Shown one piece after another: positions 1 through 5,574 of a DNA stretch of 5,574 nt; the first letter of the stretch is position 1; each line of letters opens with the position of its first letter. A model generated the notes under the pieces. That model was not told the DNA's origin. It was given only the letters and a program-made list of their open reading frames with translations, and did no database searches. A program made the translations under genes and the position numbers. The DNA is taken from positions 1 through 5,574 of the forward strand of contig JACOEF010000412.1 in NCBI GenBank assembly GCA_024998705.1. Reading direction: 5' to 3'. This DNA comes from Nitrospira sp. (lineage in GTDB: Bacteria; Nitrospirota; Nitrospiria; Nitrospirales; Nitrospiraceae).

Positions 1-668
1 AACTTGCGCAACTCTTCAATCTTCGCCACGATTTTCTTGATCTCACTGTGCGCCAGCTCGATCGCTTCCAACATGGTCGCTTCCGGCAATTCATTCGCCC
101 CGGCTTCGACCATCATGACCGCATCGGCGGTTCCCGCGACCACGAGATGGAGGTCGCTCGTTTCCAGGGTTTCCAGGTCGGGATTCACCACGAACTGCCC
201 ATTTACCCGACCGATCTTCACCCCGGCAATCGGTCCGTTGAACGGAATCGACGAGACCGCCAACGCCGCGGACGCCGCCGTAATACCGATCACATCCGAC
301 ACGCCGGTCTTGTCGGCCGAGAGCACCGAGGCAATGACTTGAGTTTCGAAGTAATACCCTTCAGGAAACAGCGGTCGAAGCGGTCGATCGATCAACCGAC
401 TGGTCAGCACTTCCCGCTCAGAAGGCCGGCCTTCCCGCTTGAAATAGCCGCCTGTAATCTTCCCCGCGGCGTAGGTCTTTTCCTGGTAATCCACGGTCAG
501 CGGGAGGAAATCCACTCCCGGCTTGGCGTTTTGCGAGGCCACAGCCGTCGCAAGCACCACGGTGTCGCCATAGGTGGCCCAAATAGCGCCGTCCGCCTGT
601 TTCGCGATGCGACCGGTCTCCAGCGTCAAGCGGCGACCCGCCAGCTTAATGTCTACAACATGTTTCAT
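1..668 (-). CDS. pnp: Polyribonucleotide nucleotidyltransferase (PNPase), N-terminal 222 codons, runs off the window
   Basis: PNPase is a 3'-5' phosphorolytic exoribonuclease that releases nucleoside diphosphates and can also add tails to RNA; in many bacteria it works with the RNA degradosome. The visible part is the first RNase PH domain and its continuation. The translation starts MKHVVDIKLAGRRLTLETGR and carries the family blocks PGVDFLPLTVDYQEKTYAAG, the RNA-contacting YFKREGRPSE (F76-K77-R78, equivalent to the FFRR loop of E. coli), SRLIDRPLRPLFPEG, SAALAVSSIPFNGPI and LVVAGTADAVMMVE. The frame is open to the window edge; full-length PNPase is about 700 residues, so roughly two thirds (second PH domain, KH and S1 domains) lies outside. 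The start is well fixed: an in-frame TAG directly precedes the ATG, and GGAGGAG lies 7 nt upstream. The gene is last in this operon segment, 194 nt after rpsO, and probably has its own leader control. Confidence 0.97.
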   Translation of the reverse strand, partial: MKHVVDIKLAGRRLTLETGRIAKQADGAIWATYGDTVVLATAVASQNAKPGVDFLPLTVDYQEKTYAAGKITGGYFKREGRPSEREVLTSRLIDRPLRPLFPEGYYFETQVIASVLSADKTGVSDVIGITAASAALAVSSIPFNGPIAGVKIGRVNGQFVVNPDLETLETSDLHLVVAGTADAVMMVEAGANELPEATMLEAIELAHSEIKKIVAKIEELRK

Positions 669-675
669 CTATGGT

Positions 676-682
676 CTCCTCC
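676..682 (-). promoter_or_regulatory. Strong Shine-Dalgarno of pnp
   Basis: GGAGGAG on the minus strand lies 7 nt before the pnp ATG. With the in-frame TAG immediately before that ATG, it fixes the pnp start. It is one of the two strongest ribosome binding sites in the window. Confidence 0.9.
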
Positions 683-690
683 GTTTAACT

Positions 691-708
691 CCCACAGATG
701 CCCACAGA
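691..708 (-). repeat. Short tandem direct repeat in the pnp leader
   Basis: On the minus strand the octamer TCTGTGGG occurs twice, separated by CA, so one copy begins every 10 bases. The pair ends 8 nt before the pnp SD. Such a placement could suit a protein or RNA contact that controls pnp translation, but an 18-nt pattern of this kind can also arise by chance. No function is claimed. Confidence 0.4.
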
Positions 709-820
709 AATACGTTCAACCGGCACAGTGCACATCCAACGGTCTCACTCGGCCCCCGTTGCATGTCGATCCCTGGTGTTGCACGTGTTTCAGTGTTCAC
801 CTGCGGGGACAACAAATGGT

Positions 821-849
821 TCGGCCACCACCCACACGGTGGCGGCCGA
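821..849 (-). terminator. Strong GC-rich hairpin after rpsO, likely terminator or attenuator (or processing site)
   Basis: On the minus strand two 12-nt arms, TCGGCCGCCACC and GGTGGTGGCCGA, pair over their full length with one G-U pair and enclose the 5-nt loop GTGTG. The stem begins 13 nt after the rpsO stop codon. It is followed by ACCATTTGTTGT, so the T-rich part starts 3 nt late and is interrupted. This makes a partial rather than a complete intrinsic terminator likely, letting some transcription read on into pnp. A stem of this kind also protects the rpsO 3' end from exonucleases and could be an RNase III target. The pairing is certain; the role is inferred. Confidence 0.7.
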
Positions 850-862
850 CTCGCTCACACGA

Positions 863-1132
863 CTACTTACGAATGCCCAGGCGCTCCAGAATGGCGCGAT
901 ACCGAGCCTCTTCAACTTTCCGGAGATAATCCAACAGGCGACGACGGCGGCCGACCAACGTCAACAACCCGCGCCGTGAATGGTGGTCCTTCTTATGCAA
1001 TTTGAAATGTTCCGTCAAATACGTAATCCGGTTCGTCAGAATAGCAATCTGCACTTCCGGAGAGCCGGTGTCCTTGTCATGCTGCTGGAAACTCTTGACC
1101 AATTCCGTCTTCACTTCTTTTACCAGTGCCAT
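863..1132 (-). CDS. rpsO: 30S ribosomal protein S15
   Basis: S15 binds the three-way junction of helices 20-22 in the central domain of 16S rRNA early in 30S assembly and forms a bridge to the 50S subunit. The 89-residue length equals that of E. coli S15. Family blocks are clear: [10 protein letters not shown] (21-30), the rRNA-binding [11 protein letters not shown] (46-56), the basic [10 protein letters not shown] (61-70) and the C-terminal [13 protein letters not shown]. The ATG has GAGGAG 9 nt upstream, overlapping the last codons of truB, and the gap to truB is only 6 nt, so the two are co-transcribed. In E. coli S15 represses its own mRNA through a pseudoknot in the leader. Here the sequence before the start is truB coding sequence, so any such control would have to use coding RNA. 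A strong hairpin follows the stop codon. Confidence 0.98.
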   Translation of the reverse strand: MALVKEVKTELVKSFQQHDKDTGSPEVQIAILTNRITYLTEHFKLHKKDHHSRRGLLTLVGRRRRLLDYLRKVEEARYRAILERLGIRK

Positions 1133-1138
1133 ACGTCT

Positions 1139-2170
1139 CTACTCCTCTATTGAGTTCGCGATGCTACCACCTTGTAATGCTTCTGTAACCAAGACCTTCG
1201 AGACAGCGATCGGCTGCCCACTGACTCCAGGCGCCTGCGTATCCATGCCAATCGGCATCGTGCCGACGGCCAGTAAGCGGCCCGCGTCGTCCTTGATGCG
1301 GATGGGTCTGGCCTCCCCCTCAACAAGCCTCGAGGGTAGACCATGCCACGCCAGTACTTCGGAACAAGGAACCGGCATGCCATGCAGGACCCGGCCGGCC
1401 GTTCCCGCCCCCACCGTACACACCGGCAGTCCGACCAGCGCCTCATCCATGGTCAACATCGCCGCCGCGAGCGCCCCTTGCTCCAACCGTGATTCGACCT
1501 CGTCCACCGTCAACGCCTGATCCACCGTGAGCGGCCCCACACGCTCGCGAACCAATGTCGCCATGTGACCGCCGACTCCCAACTTCTCGCCGATATCGGC
1601 ACACAGCGTCCGGATATACGTGCCCTTTAAGCAGGCCACCCGGAGCGTCACATTGGGAATCTGAATATCCACAATATCAAGGCGAAAGACGGTCACCTCA
1701 CGAGCCTGCCGAGACACCTCTCGCCCCGCTCGCGCCGCCTTGTACAACGGAACGCCTCCGACCTTGACTGCCGAGTACATGGGAGGCAGCTGCTGAATGC
1801 GCCCCTCGAACCCAGCCACCACTTCACGGATACGGGCATCGGTCAACGACTCAATCGGCGAGCGACTGAGCACCGTCCCCGTGGCATCCTGCGTATCAGT
1901 CGTTTCACCAAGCCGCAACCCGGCGAGATAGGTTTTGTCCCACTCCAGCAAATATTCAGCGATGCGTGTGCCACGGCCGACGAGCAACGGGAGCACGCCC
2001 GTCGCGGCCGGATCCAATGTTCCGGCATGGCCCAATTTCATCCCGCGCAACTTCCCTCGAATACGAGCCACCACATCATGCGAGGTCCACCCGGCTTCCT
2101 TGCGGACATTCAAGACTCCGTCCTGCAACACAGTGGTCGTACTTGGCTCCGTCGAGACAATCATGGTCAT
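1139..2170 (-). CDS. truB: tRNA pseudouridine(55) synthase TruB
   Basis: TruB converts U55 in the T-loop of most elongator tRNAs to pseudouridine and also acts as a tRNA folding chaperone. The catalytic block GHAGTLDPAATGVLP (47-61) contains the nucleophile Asp53. The KTYLAG motif supplies Tyr81, and LPPMYSAVKVGG, PLYKAARAG and KGTYIRTLCADIG (Arg187) complete the active site and the RNA-binding fold. A PUA-like C-terminal domain spans roughly residues 250-330. At 343 residues it is about 30 longer than E. coli TruB (314); the extra length is a tail of 15 or so residues before the usual DGVLNVRKEAGW start and a short C-terminal tail. The ATG chosen lies 3 nt after the rbfA stop; a second ATG two codons later is possible. 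Neither has a good SD, so translation is probably coupled to rbfA. The stop codon is 6 nt before rpsO. Confidence 0.97.
   Translation of the reverse strand: MTMIVSTEPSTTTVLQDGVLNVRKEAGWTSHDVVARIRGKLRGMKLGHAGTLDPAATGVLPLLVGRGTRIAEYLLEWDKTYLAGLRLGETTDTQDATGTVLSRSPIESLTDARIREVVAGFEGRIQQLPPMYSAVKVGGVPLYKAARAGREVSRQAREVTVFRLDIVDIQIPNVTLRVACLKGTYIRTLCADIGEKLGVGGHMATLVRERVGPLTVDQALTVDEVESRLEQGALAAAMLTMDEALVGLPVCTVGAGTAGRVLHGMPVPCSEVLAWHGLPSRLVEGEARPIRIKDDAGRLLAVGTMPIGMDTQAPGVSGQPIAVSKVLVTEALQGGSIANSIEE
1142..1147 (-). promoter_or_regulatory. Shine-Dalgarno of rpsO inside the end of truB
   Basis: GAGGAG on the minus strand encodes the last two residues of TruB (Glu-Glu) and directly precedes its TAG stop. 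It lies 9 nt before the rpsO ATG. The site supports the rpsO start and shows how tightly the two genes are packed. Confidence 0.85.
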
Positions 2171-2173
2171 GTG

Positions 2174-2572
2174 TTAGGCATCGCTGCGCGGGGTCTCGTT
2201 CAATTGTTCATCGTGGGATGGGTCGCGATGCAGTCCGTCCAACAGCTCCAGCACACGGTCAGCCCTGGGCCCACTGATGTCCTTCATGAAGATCAGCTCG
2301 GGCAAATACCGCAGAGCCAAGCGTCGTCCCAACTCCGCCCGAACAAACCCACTGGCCTTCGCCAGTCCGTCGAACACCAGCCGCTCATCCTTATTCTGCT
2401 CCATGGGCGTCACAAAGACGCGCGCGATACGAAGATCTTTCGTCAACTCCACATCGGTGACGGTGACCGAGCGCACACGCGGATCCTTGATCTTCCGCAT
2501 CAGGATATCGGCTACTTCCATACGGATCTGGTCCGCCACACGATCAGCTCGGCTATACGTCGATTTAGACAT
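2174..2572 (-). CDS. rbfA: 30S ribosome-binding factor RbfA
   Basis: RbfA is a small KH-fold protein that binds the free 30S subunit near the 5' end helix of 16S rRNA and is needed for late maturation; in E. coli it is important in the cold. The 132-residue length is normal (E. coli 133). Family signatures are SRADRVADQIRMEVADIL near the N-terminus, KIKDPRV (27-33), the beta-strand run TDVELTKDLRIARVFV, and the helical block GLAKASGFVRAELGRRL holding the Ala-Ser-Gly kink (73-75) typical of the RbfA KH variant, followed by LRYLPELIF. The C-terminal 15 or so residues are polar and probably disordered. The start lies 8 nt after ylxP with a weak AAGG element overlapping the ylxP stop. Its place between infB and truB is the usual one. 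Confidence 0.97.
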   Translation of the reverse strand: MSKSTYSRADRVADQIRMEVADILMRKIKDPRVRSVTVTDVELTKDLRIARVFVTPMEQNKDERLVFDGLAKASGFVRAELGRRLALRYLPELIFMKDISGPRADRVLELLDGLHRDPSHDEQLNETPRSDA

Positions 2573-2580
2573 GACGCGCC

Positions 2581-2862
2581 TTAGAGCAACTCGATTCGCG
2601 AACGCAACAGCTGGATCGTCGGCACAGACTGAATCACATTCACGGCTTGATCCAGCACCTGGTTCACGTGCGCAGACTCATTCGCCACGCAAGCCAACCC
2701 CAGAATCGCTTTCTGCCACAAATCCTGATCTCCGACTTCAGCGACCGACAGATTAAACTTGTCTCGCAACCGGGTCTTCAGGCTTTGCAGGACCTGCCGT
2801 TTGTCTTTCAGTGAATGCCCGTCAGGAATGAACAACTCAACCGTGCAAAGCCCGACGATCAT
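2581..2862 (-). CDS. ylxP: YlxP-like protein, DUF503 family
   Basis: This 93-residue protein belongs to the DUF503/YlxP family, whose biochemical function is not established. Family hallmarks are the N-terminal strand [13 protein letters not shown], the conserved [13 protein letters not shown] (16-28), the [19 protein letters not shown] segment (39-57) and the VAN motif (59-61). The protein is compact and soluble, with a ferredoxin-like alternation of strands and helices, and has no signal peptide or membrane segment. Its ATG overlaps the infB TGA as ATGA, so translation is very likely coupled to infB. The same infB-ylxP-rbfA order occurs in Firmicutes and other phyla, which suggests a role in translation or ribosome assembly; that role is an inference from neighbours only. 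Confidence 0.93.
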   Translation of the reverse strand: MIVGLCTVELFIPDGHSLKDKRQVLQSLKTRLRDKFNLSVAEVGDQDLWQKAILGLACVANESAHVNQVLDQAVNVIQSVPTIQLLRSRIELL

Positions 2863-5441
2863 GCCCGATGACTTTGCGGTGAAGTCCCACGGTTCGCCGG
2901 CTCAAGCTTTGCGGCAATCTTATCGATGGCGTACGCCTCGATAACATCCCCGGCCTTGAGGTCATTGAAGTTCTCGACCGTGATACCGCACTCATACCCC
3001 TGCTGCACTTCACGTACATCATCCTTGAACCGACGGAGCGAGCCCAGCTTGCCCTCATAGGCCACCACGCTGTCCCGAATCACGCGCACACCGACGCTGG
3101 CCCGAGAGATGACGCCATCCACCACGTAGCAACCGGCCACCAAGCCGGCCTTGGGGATCGTGAACATCTGCCGCACCTCCGCTCGACCAAGGATACGCTC
3201 CTTGAGCGTGGGCTCGAGCAGGCCCTCCATCGCAGCGCGGATATCGTTGAGCGCATCGTAAATGATGCTGTACAAGCGCACATCCACGCCTTCCCGCTCC
3301 GCCAACGCCGCCGCCTTTGGCTCCGGCCGGATATTGAACCCAATCACGATGGCCTTGGAAGCTGCCGCCAAGAGAATGTCGGTTTCGGTAATCCCACCCA
3401 CACCACTGTGCATCACTCGCAACTTGACTGCGCCGGCCGGCATCTTCTCCACAGCAGCGGCCAAGGCTTCAGCCGATCCCTGCACATCGGCCTTGATGAC
3501 GATGGGCAACTCTTTGACATTCCCCTCTTGAATCTTGGCAAACAGATCGTCCAGGCTGACCTTCGCCGGCCCGGCGAGATCCGCCGCCCGCTGCTTCATG
3601 GCCCGCTCCTGCGCAATCTCGCGGGCTACCCGCTCATCTTTCACAATGGTGAATAAATCGCCGGCAGAGGGCACACCCGGGAGACCGATCACCTCAACTG
3701 GGACCGAGGGTCCGGCCTCCGTCGCCTTACTCCCCGTGTCGGTGATCAATGCGCGCACGCGACCGCTGAAATTGCCGACCACAAATGCATCCCCGACATG
3801 GAGCGTCCCGCTCTGCACCAACACCGTCGCGATCGGTCCACGCCCACGATCCAGCTTCGCCTCGATGACCAAGCCTTTCGCCATGCGTGACGGGTCCGCC
3901 TTCAGCTCCAACACTTCCGCCTGCAGGAGAATCATTTCCAACAACTGGTCCAGGCCGGTCCGTTGCTTCGCAGACACTTCAACCATAATCGTGTCACCAC
4001 CCCAGGGCTCAGGAACGAGACCGTGCTCGGTCAGGGCGTTCTTGACACGATCGACATTGGCTCCCGGCTTATCGACCTTATTAATGGCCACGATCAGCGG
4101 CACTCCGGCGGCCTTGGCGTGGTGAATAGCTTCAACCGTCTGCGGCATGACGCCGTCATCGGCGGCCACGACCAGAATGACGATGTCCGTCGCCTTCGCA
4201 CCCCGGGCGCGCATGGCCGTAAACGCTTCATGACCCGGAGTATCCAGGAAGGTCACCTGCTTGCCGCGAACCCCGACGATATAGGCGCCGATATGCTGGG
4301 TAATCCCTCCGGCCTCACCCTCCGCCACTTTGGTCAGCCGAATCGCATCGAGCAAGGATGTTTTCCCGTGATCGACATGCCCCATGATCGTGACAACCGG
4401 GGGCCGCAACACCGCATGCTCCTCACCGGACGACTGCGCGGCCTCTTCCAGCAACGCCTCGCCGACCTTTTCGGTCGACACTTCGACCCTGGTGCCATAC
4501 TCTTCGGCAATCAAGGAGGCCGCCTCGGGATTGATCGACTGGTTGAAGGTCACCATCTGCCCCATCTCCATCAGCTTCCGGACCACGTCCGCAGGCCGCT
4601 GACCGATGAGTTCCGCGAATTCCTTGACGCTCACTCCTGCGCTCAATTTCACGCTTTTCTTTCTCGGCTTGGTGACTTCCGTTGGCGAGGCATGGTGAAT
4701 ATGCTTGGATCGGTCTTCGCGCCGCTGCACCGGGATTGCCCGCAGATCTCCCCATCGAGTGGCGTCGTTCTTAAACTTAGCTTCATCTTCCTCACGAGTG
4801 CGCGGGGCCTTCTTGGCCTTTTTCAATTTTTCGCGCGCCGCGGCTTCAGCCTCCATGGCCTCGGTGGCCGCACTCTTCTTCTTCGCCGTCACCAGCGCGT
4901 CGGGCGGAGGAGGCACGACCGGAGGCGCCTGAACCGGCTTTACCTGCGGTTCCTCCGACACGGTCACGACGGGCGGCTGGACGATTGCGTCATCAGCCGG
5001 AGTCGATTCAACCGGAGCGGCTTCCAGCCCATCCACCTCAGCGCCGACCACCGGCACTTCCGATCCGGCAGGCGCGGTCGGCGCAAAGGCCGCCTCAGCC
5101 GCCGCCAGAGATGCTGCTGCGTCCTCAGCCCCCTCTTCTCTTTTTTTCTTAATGAGGATGCGCTTCTTATCAGGCTTCTGAGGCTCCTCGTGCGCGATCG
5201 CGTGCCCTCGCTCGTGAGACGCCCCCGCCTCCCTTGACGAACGCACGACCTTTTTCGCCTCATGTGCGCCGGCCGCCTCTCCGCTCTTCACCTTCGAGGT
5301 CAGCTTCTCCAGGGCCACACGAACCGAATCGTCATCCAAGGCGCTGCTGTGGGACGCCACCGGAATGCCGAGCCGTTTCAGTTCAGGAATCAGCTCCCGA
5401 TTTTCCATCCCCAGCTGCTTTGCTAATTCGTACACGCGCAT
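2859..5441 (-). CDS. infB: Translation initiation factor IF-2
   Basis: IF-2 is the GTPase that places fMet-tRNA on the 30S subunit and promotes 50S joining. The 860-residue protein shows the full architecture. An IF2_N module (1-52, [11 protein letters not shown]) is followed by a long charged and Pro/Ala-rich linker (about 53-262), including the basic patch [13 protein letters not shown] (92-104) and a PPVVPPPP run. A second IF2_N module follows (about 263-318, [20 protein letters not shown]). The G domain (about 345-512) has GHVDHGKT (354-361), GGITQHIG (378-385), DTPGH (400-404), NKVD (454-457) and SAK (490-492). Domains II and III come next, and the fMet-tRNA-binding C-terminal domain carries [20 protein letters not shown] (815-834). 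The start is the canonical MRVYELA beginning; GGAGCTGA upstream is SD-like but rather distant. The gene sits 63 nt after the preceding stop and overlaps ylxP by 4 nt. No key residue is missing. Confidence 0.98.
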   Translation of the reverse strand: MRVYELAKQLGMENRELIPELKRLGIPVASHSSALDDDSVRVALEKLTSKVKSGEAAGAHEAKKVVRSSREAGASHERGHAIAHEEPQKPDKKRILIKKKREEGAEDAAASLAAAEAAFAPTAPAGSEVPVVGAEVDGLEAAPVESTPADDAIVQPPVVTVSEEPQVKPVQAPPVVPPPPDALVTAKKKSAATEAMEAEAAAREKLKKAKKAPRTREEDEAKFKNDATRWGDLRAIPVQRREDRSKHIHHASPTEVTKPRKKSVKLSAGVSVKEFAELIGQRPADVVRKLMEMGQMVTFNQSINPEAASLIAEEYGTRVEVSTEKVGEALLEEAAQSSGEEHAVLRPPVVTIMGHVDHGKTSLLDAIRLTKVAEGEAGGITQHIGAYIVGVRGKQVTFLDTPGHEAFTAMRARGAKATDIVILVVAADDGVMPQTVEAIHHAKAAGVPLIVAINKVDKPGANVDRVKNALTEHGLVPEPWGGDTIMVEVSAKQRTGLDQLLEMILLQAEVLELKADPSRMAKGLVIEAKLDRGRGPIATVLVQSGTLHVGDAFVVGNFSGRVRALITDTGSKATEAGPSVPVEVIGLPGVPSAGDLFTIVKDERVAREIAQERAMKQRAADLAGPAKVSLDDLFAKIQEGNVKELPIVIKADVQGSAEALAAAVEKMPAGAVKLRVMHSGVGGITETDILLAAASKAIVIGFNIRPEPKAAALAEREGVDVRLYSIIYDALNDIRAAMEGLLEPTLKERILGRAEVRQMFTIPKAGLVAGCYVVDGVISRASVGVRVIRDSVVAYEGKLGSLRRFKDDVREVQQGYECGITVENFNDLKAGDVIEAYAIDKIAAKLEPANRGTSPQSHRA

Positions 5442-5452
5442 ACAGTACCGCT

Positions 5453-5460
5453 CAGCTCCA
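5453..5460 (-). promoter_or_regulatory. SD-like sequence of infB, distant from the start
   Basis: GGAGCTGA matches the ideal GGAGGTGA at 7 of 8 positions, but it leaves 11 nt between its last base and the ATG, and its GGAG core is 14 nt away. The start at MRVYELA is nevertheless favoured by the family N-terminus, and no alternative in-frame start codon is seen upstream in the spacer. Confidence 0.5.
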
Positions 5461-5468
5461 CCCGCTTA

Positions 5469-5498
5469 ATTAATTGCCATGCAGCCCGTGAATGTCGA
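5469..5498 (-). promoter_or_regulatory. Weak candidate internal promoter before infB
   Basis: In the 63-nt gap before infB the minus strand has TCGACA (5 of 6 matches to the sigma-70 -35 box) and, 18 nt later, ATTAAT (4 of 6 matches to the -10 box). The latter lies in the AT-only decamer AATTAATTAA (5466-5475), which stands out in this GC-rich region. If used, transcription would start near 5462, about 20 nt before the infB ATG. Matches of this quality occur by chance, and read-through from nusA is expected anyway. Confidence 0.25.
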
Positions 5499-5504
5499 GT
5501 CGCT

Positions 5505-5574
5505 TTACTCCGCCTGTTGCGCGGCAGCCCGCGCTTCATCCTGCTGGCGCTGCGCCTCGGTTTCTTCTGCCAGG
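5505..5574 (-). CDS. nusA: C-terminal end of a probable transcription factor NusA, gene cut by the window edge
   Basis: Only the last 22 codons and a TAA stop are visible, reading LAEETEAQRQQDEARAAAQQAE. The tail is rich in Glu, Gln and Ala and looks like a disordered or helical extension with no diagnostic motif. NusA is proposed from gene order, because nusA lies directly before infB in many bacteria. NusA modulates RNA polymerase pausing, termination and antitermination. YlxR (DUF448) and the L7Ae-like YlxQ, which stand between nusA and infB in Firmicutes, are less likely since both usually end in short ordered domains, but this cannot be settled from 22 residues. The gap to infB is 63 nt. 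Confidence 0.6.
   Translation of the reverse strand, partial: LAEETEAQRQQDEARAAAQQAE

Larger units (their letters stand above)
669..862 (-). other. rpsO-pnp intergenic spacer and pnp leader
   Basis: This 194-nt gap is the longest non-coding stretch in the window. Reading with the genes, it holds a strong hairpin 13 nt after the rpsO stop, a T-containing stretch, about 110 nt without clear signals, the TCTGTGGG repeat and the pnp SD. A second, weaker inverted repeat (CAACGG with CCGTTG, 13-nt loop, positions 737-761) lies in the middle. I looked for a -35/-10 pair for pnp and found none that matches sigma-70 well. No small ORF with a ribosome binding site is apparent. In E. coli the same gap holds a terminator, the pnp promoter and the leader hairpin cut by RNase III for PNPase autocontrol; similar roles here are inferred from position only. 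Confidence 0.75.

Noticed and set aside
723..731. GCACAGTGC palindrome as an operator
   Set aside because: It is a single 9-base palindrome with a one-base centre in a spacer with no matching second site. Chance is a sufficient explanation.
737..761. Inverted repeat CAACGG/CCGTTG in the pnp leader as a second terminator or half of an antiterminator switch
   Set aside because: The stem is only 6 bp with a 13-nt loop and no T-run after it. A GGCCGA in its loop could pair with the first hairpin's 5' arm, but six bases of GC-rich complementarity are not enough to claim a switch.
48..929. A 293-codon open frame on the plus strand across pnp, the spacer and rpsO
   Set aside because: It is antisense to two well-identified genes, has an Arg/His-rich composition and matches no family I know. 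It also runs straight through the hairpin region.
1133..1240. S15 autoregulatory pseudoknot before rpsO
   Set aside because: The bases before rpsO are the 3' end of truB. I could not identify a pseudoknot or a mimic of the 16S site by eye, and the 6-nt gap leaves no dedicated leader.
1002..1520. A 172-codon plus-strand frame antisense to rpsO and truB
   Set aside because: It is a Ser/Ala/Thr-rich shadow of conserved minus-strand genes, with no SD and no domain. The same judgement applies to the plus-strand frames around 2027-2756 and 3535-4125.
3963..5237. A 424-codon open frame on the plus strand, antisense to infB
   Set aside because: It lies entirely inside infB on the opposite strand, and its translation is rich in Arg, His and Leu with no recognisable domain. 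It is best explained as a by-product of GC-rich codon use in IF-2, whose frame matches its family throughout.

Overview
The window is a stretch of bacterial chromosome in which every real gene reads on the minus strand. It is the core of the nusA-infB transcription and translation operon. In transcription order (high to low coordinates) it holds the last 22 codons of a gene that is probably nusA, then infB (IF-2), ylxP (DUF503), rbfA, truB, rpsO (S15) and the first 222 codons of pnp (PNPase). All are housekeeping genes with intact frames. I see no mobile element, CRISPR array, tRNA or rRNA gene, or accessory cassette.

Organism: the DNA is GC-rich, roughly 60% by eye, with strong SD sequences in front of rpsO and pnp. 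The order nusA-infB-ylxP-rbfA-truB-rpsO-pnp, with no ylxR or ylxQ between nusA and infB, and the style of the proteins suggest a Gram-negative-type bacterium. Nitrospirota (Nitrospira-like) is my best guess. This is an impression from protein sequence and synteny, not the result of a search.

Layout: the genes from infB to rpsO are packed tightly. infB and ylxP share an ATGA overlap. The gaps are 8 nt (ylxP-rbfA), 3 nt (rbfA-truB) and 6 nt (truB-rpsO, where the rpsO SD lies inside the end of truB). Only two spacers are large enough for regulation. One is 63 nt between nusA and infB, with an AT-rich patch and a weak promoter-like pair. The other is 194 nt between rpsO and pnp, which starts with a strong 12-bp GC-rich hairpin just after the rpsO stop. 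The second arrangement recalls E. coli rpsO-pnp, where a terminator, a pnp promoter and an RNase III-processed leader lie in the same gap.

Functional logic: NusA controls transcript elongation. IF-2 brings initiator tRNA to the 30S subunit. RbfA matures the 30S subunit, S15 is a primary 16S rRNA binder, and TruB makes pseudouridine 55 in tRNA. PNPase degrades and tails RNA. YlxP is a conserved family of unknown function that travels with these genes. I found no evidence of a previously undescribed system; the points worth a second look are regulatory.
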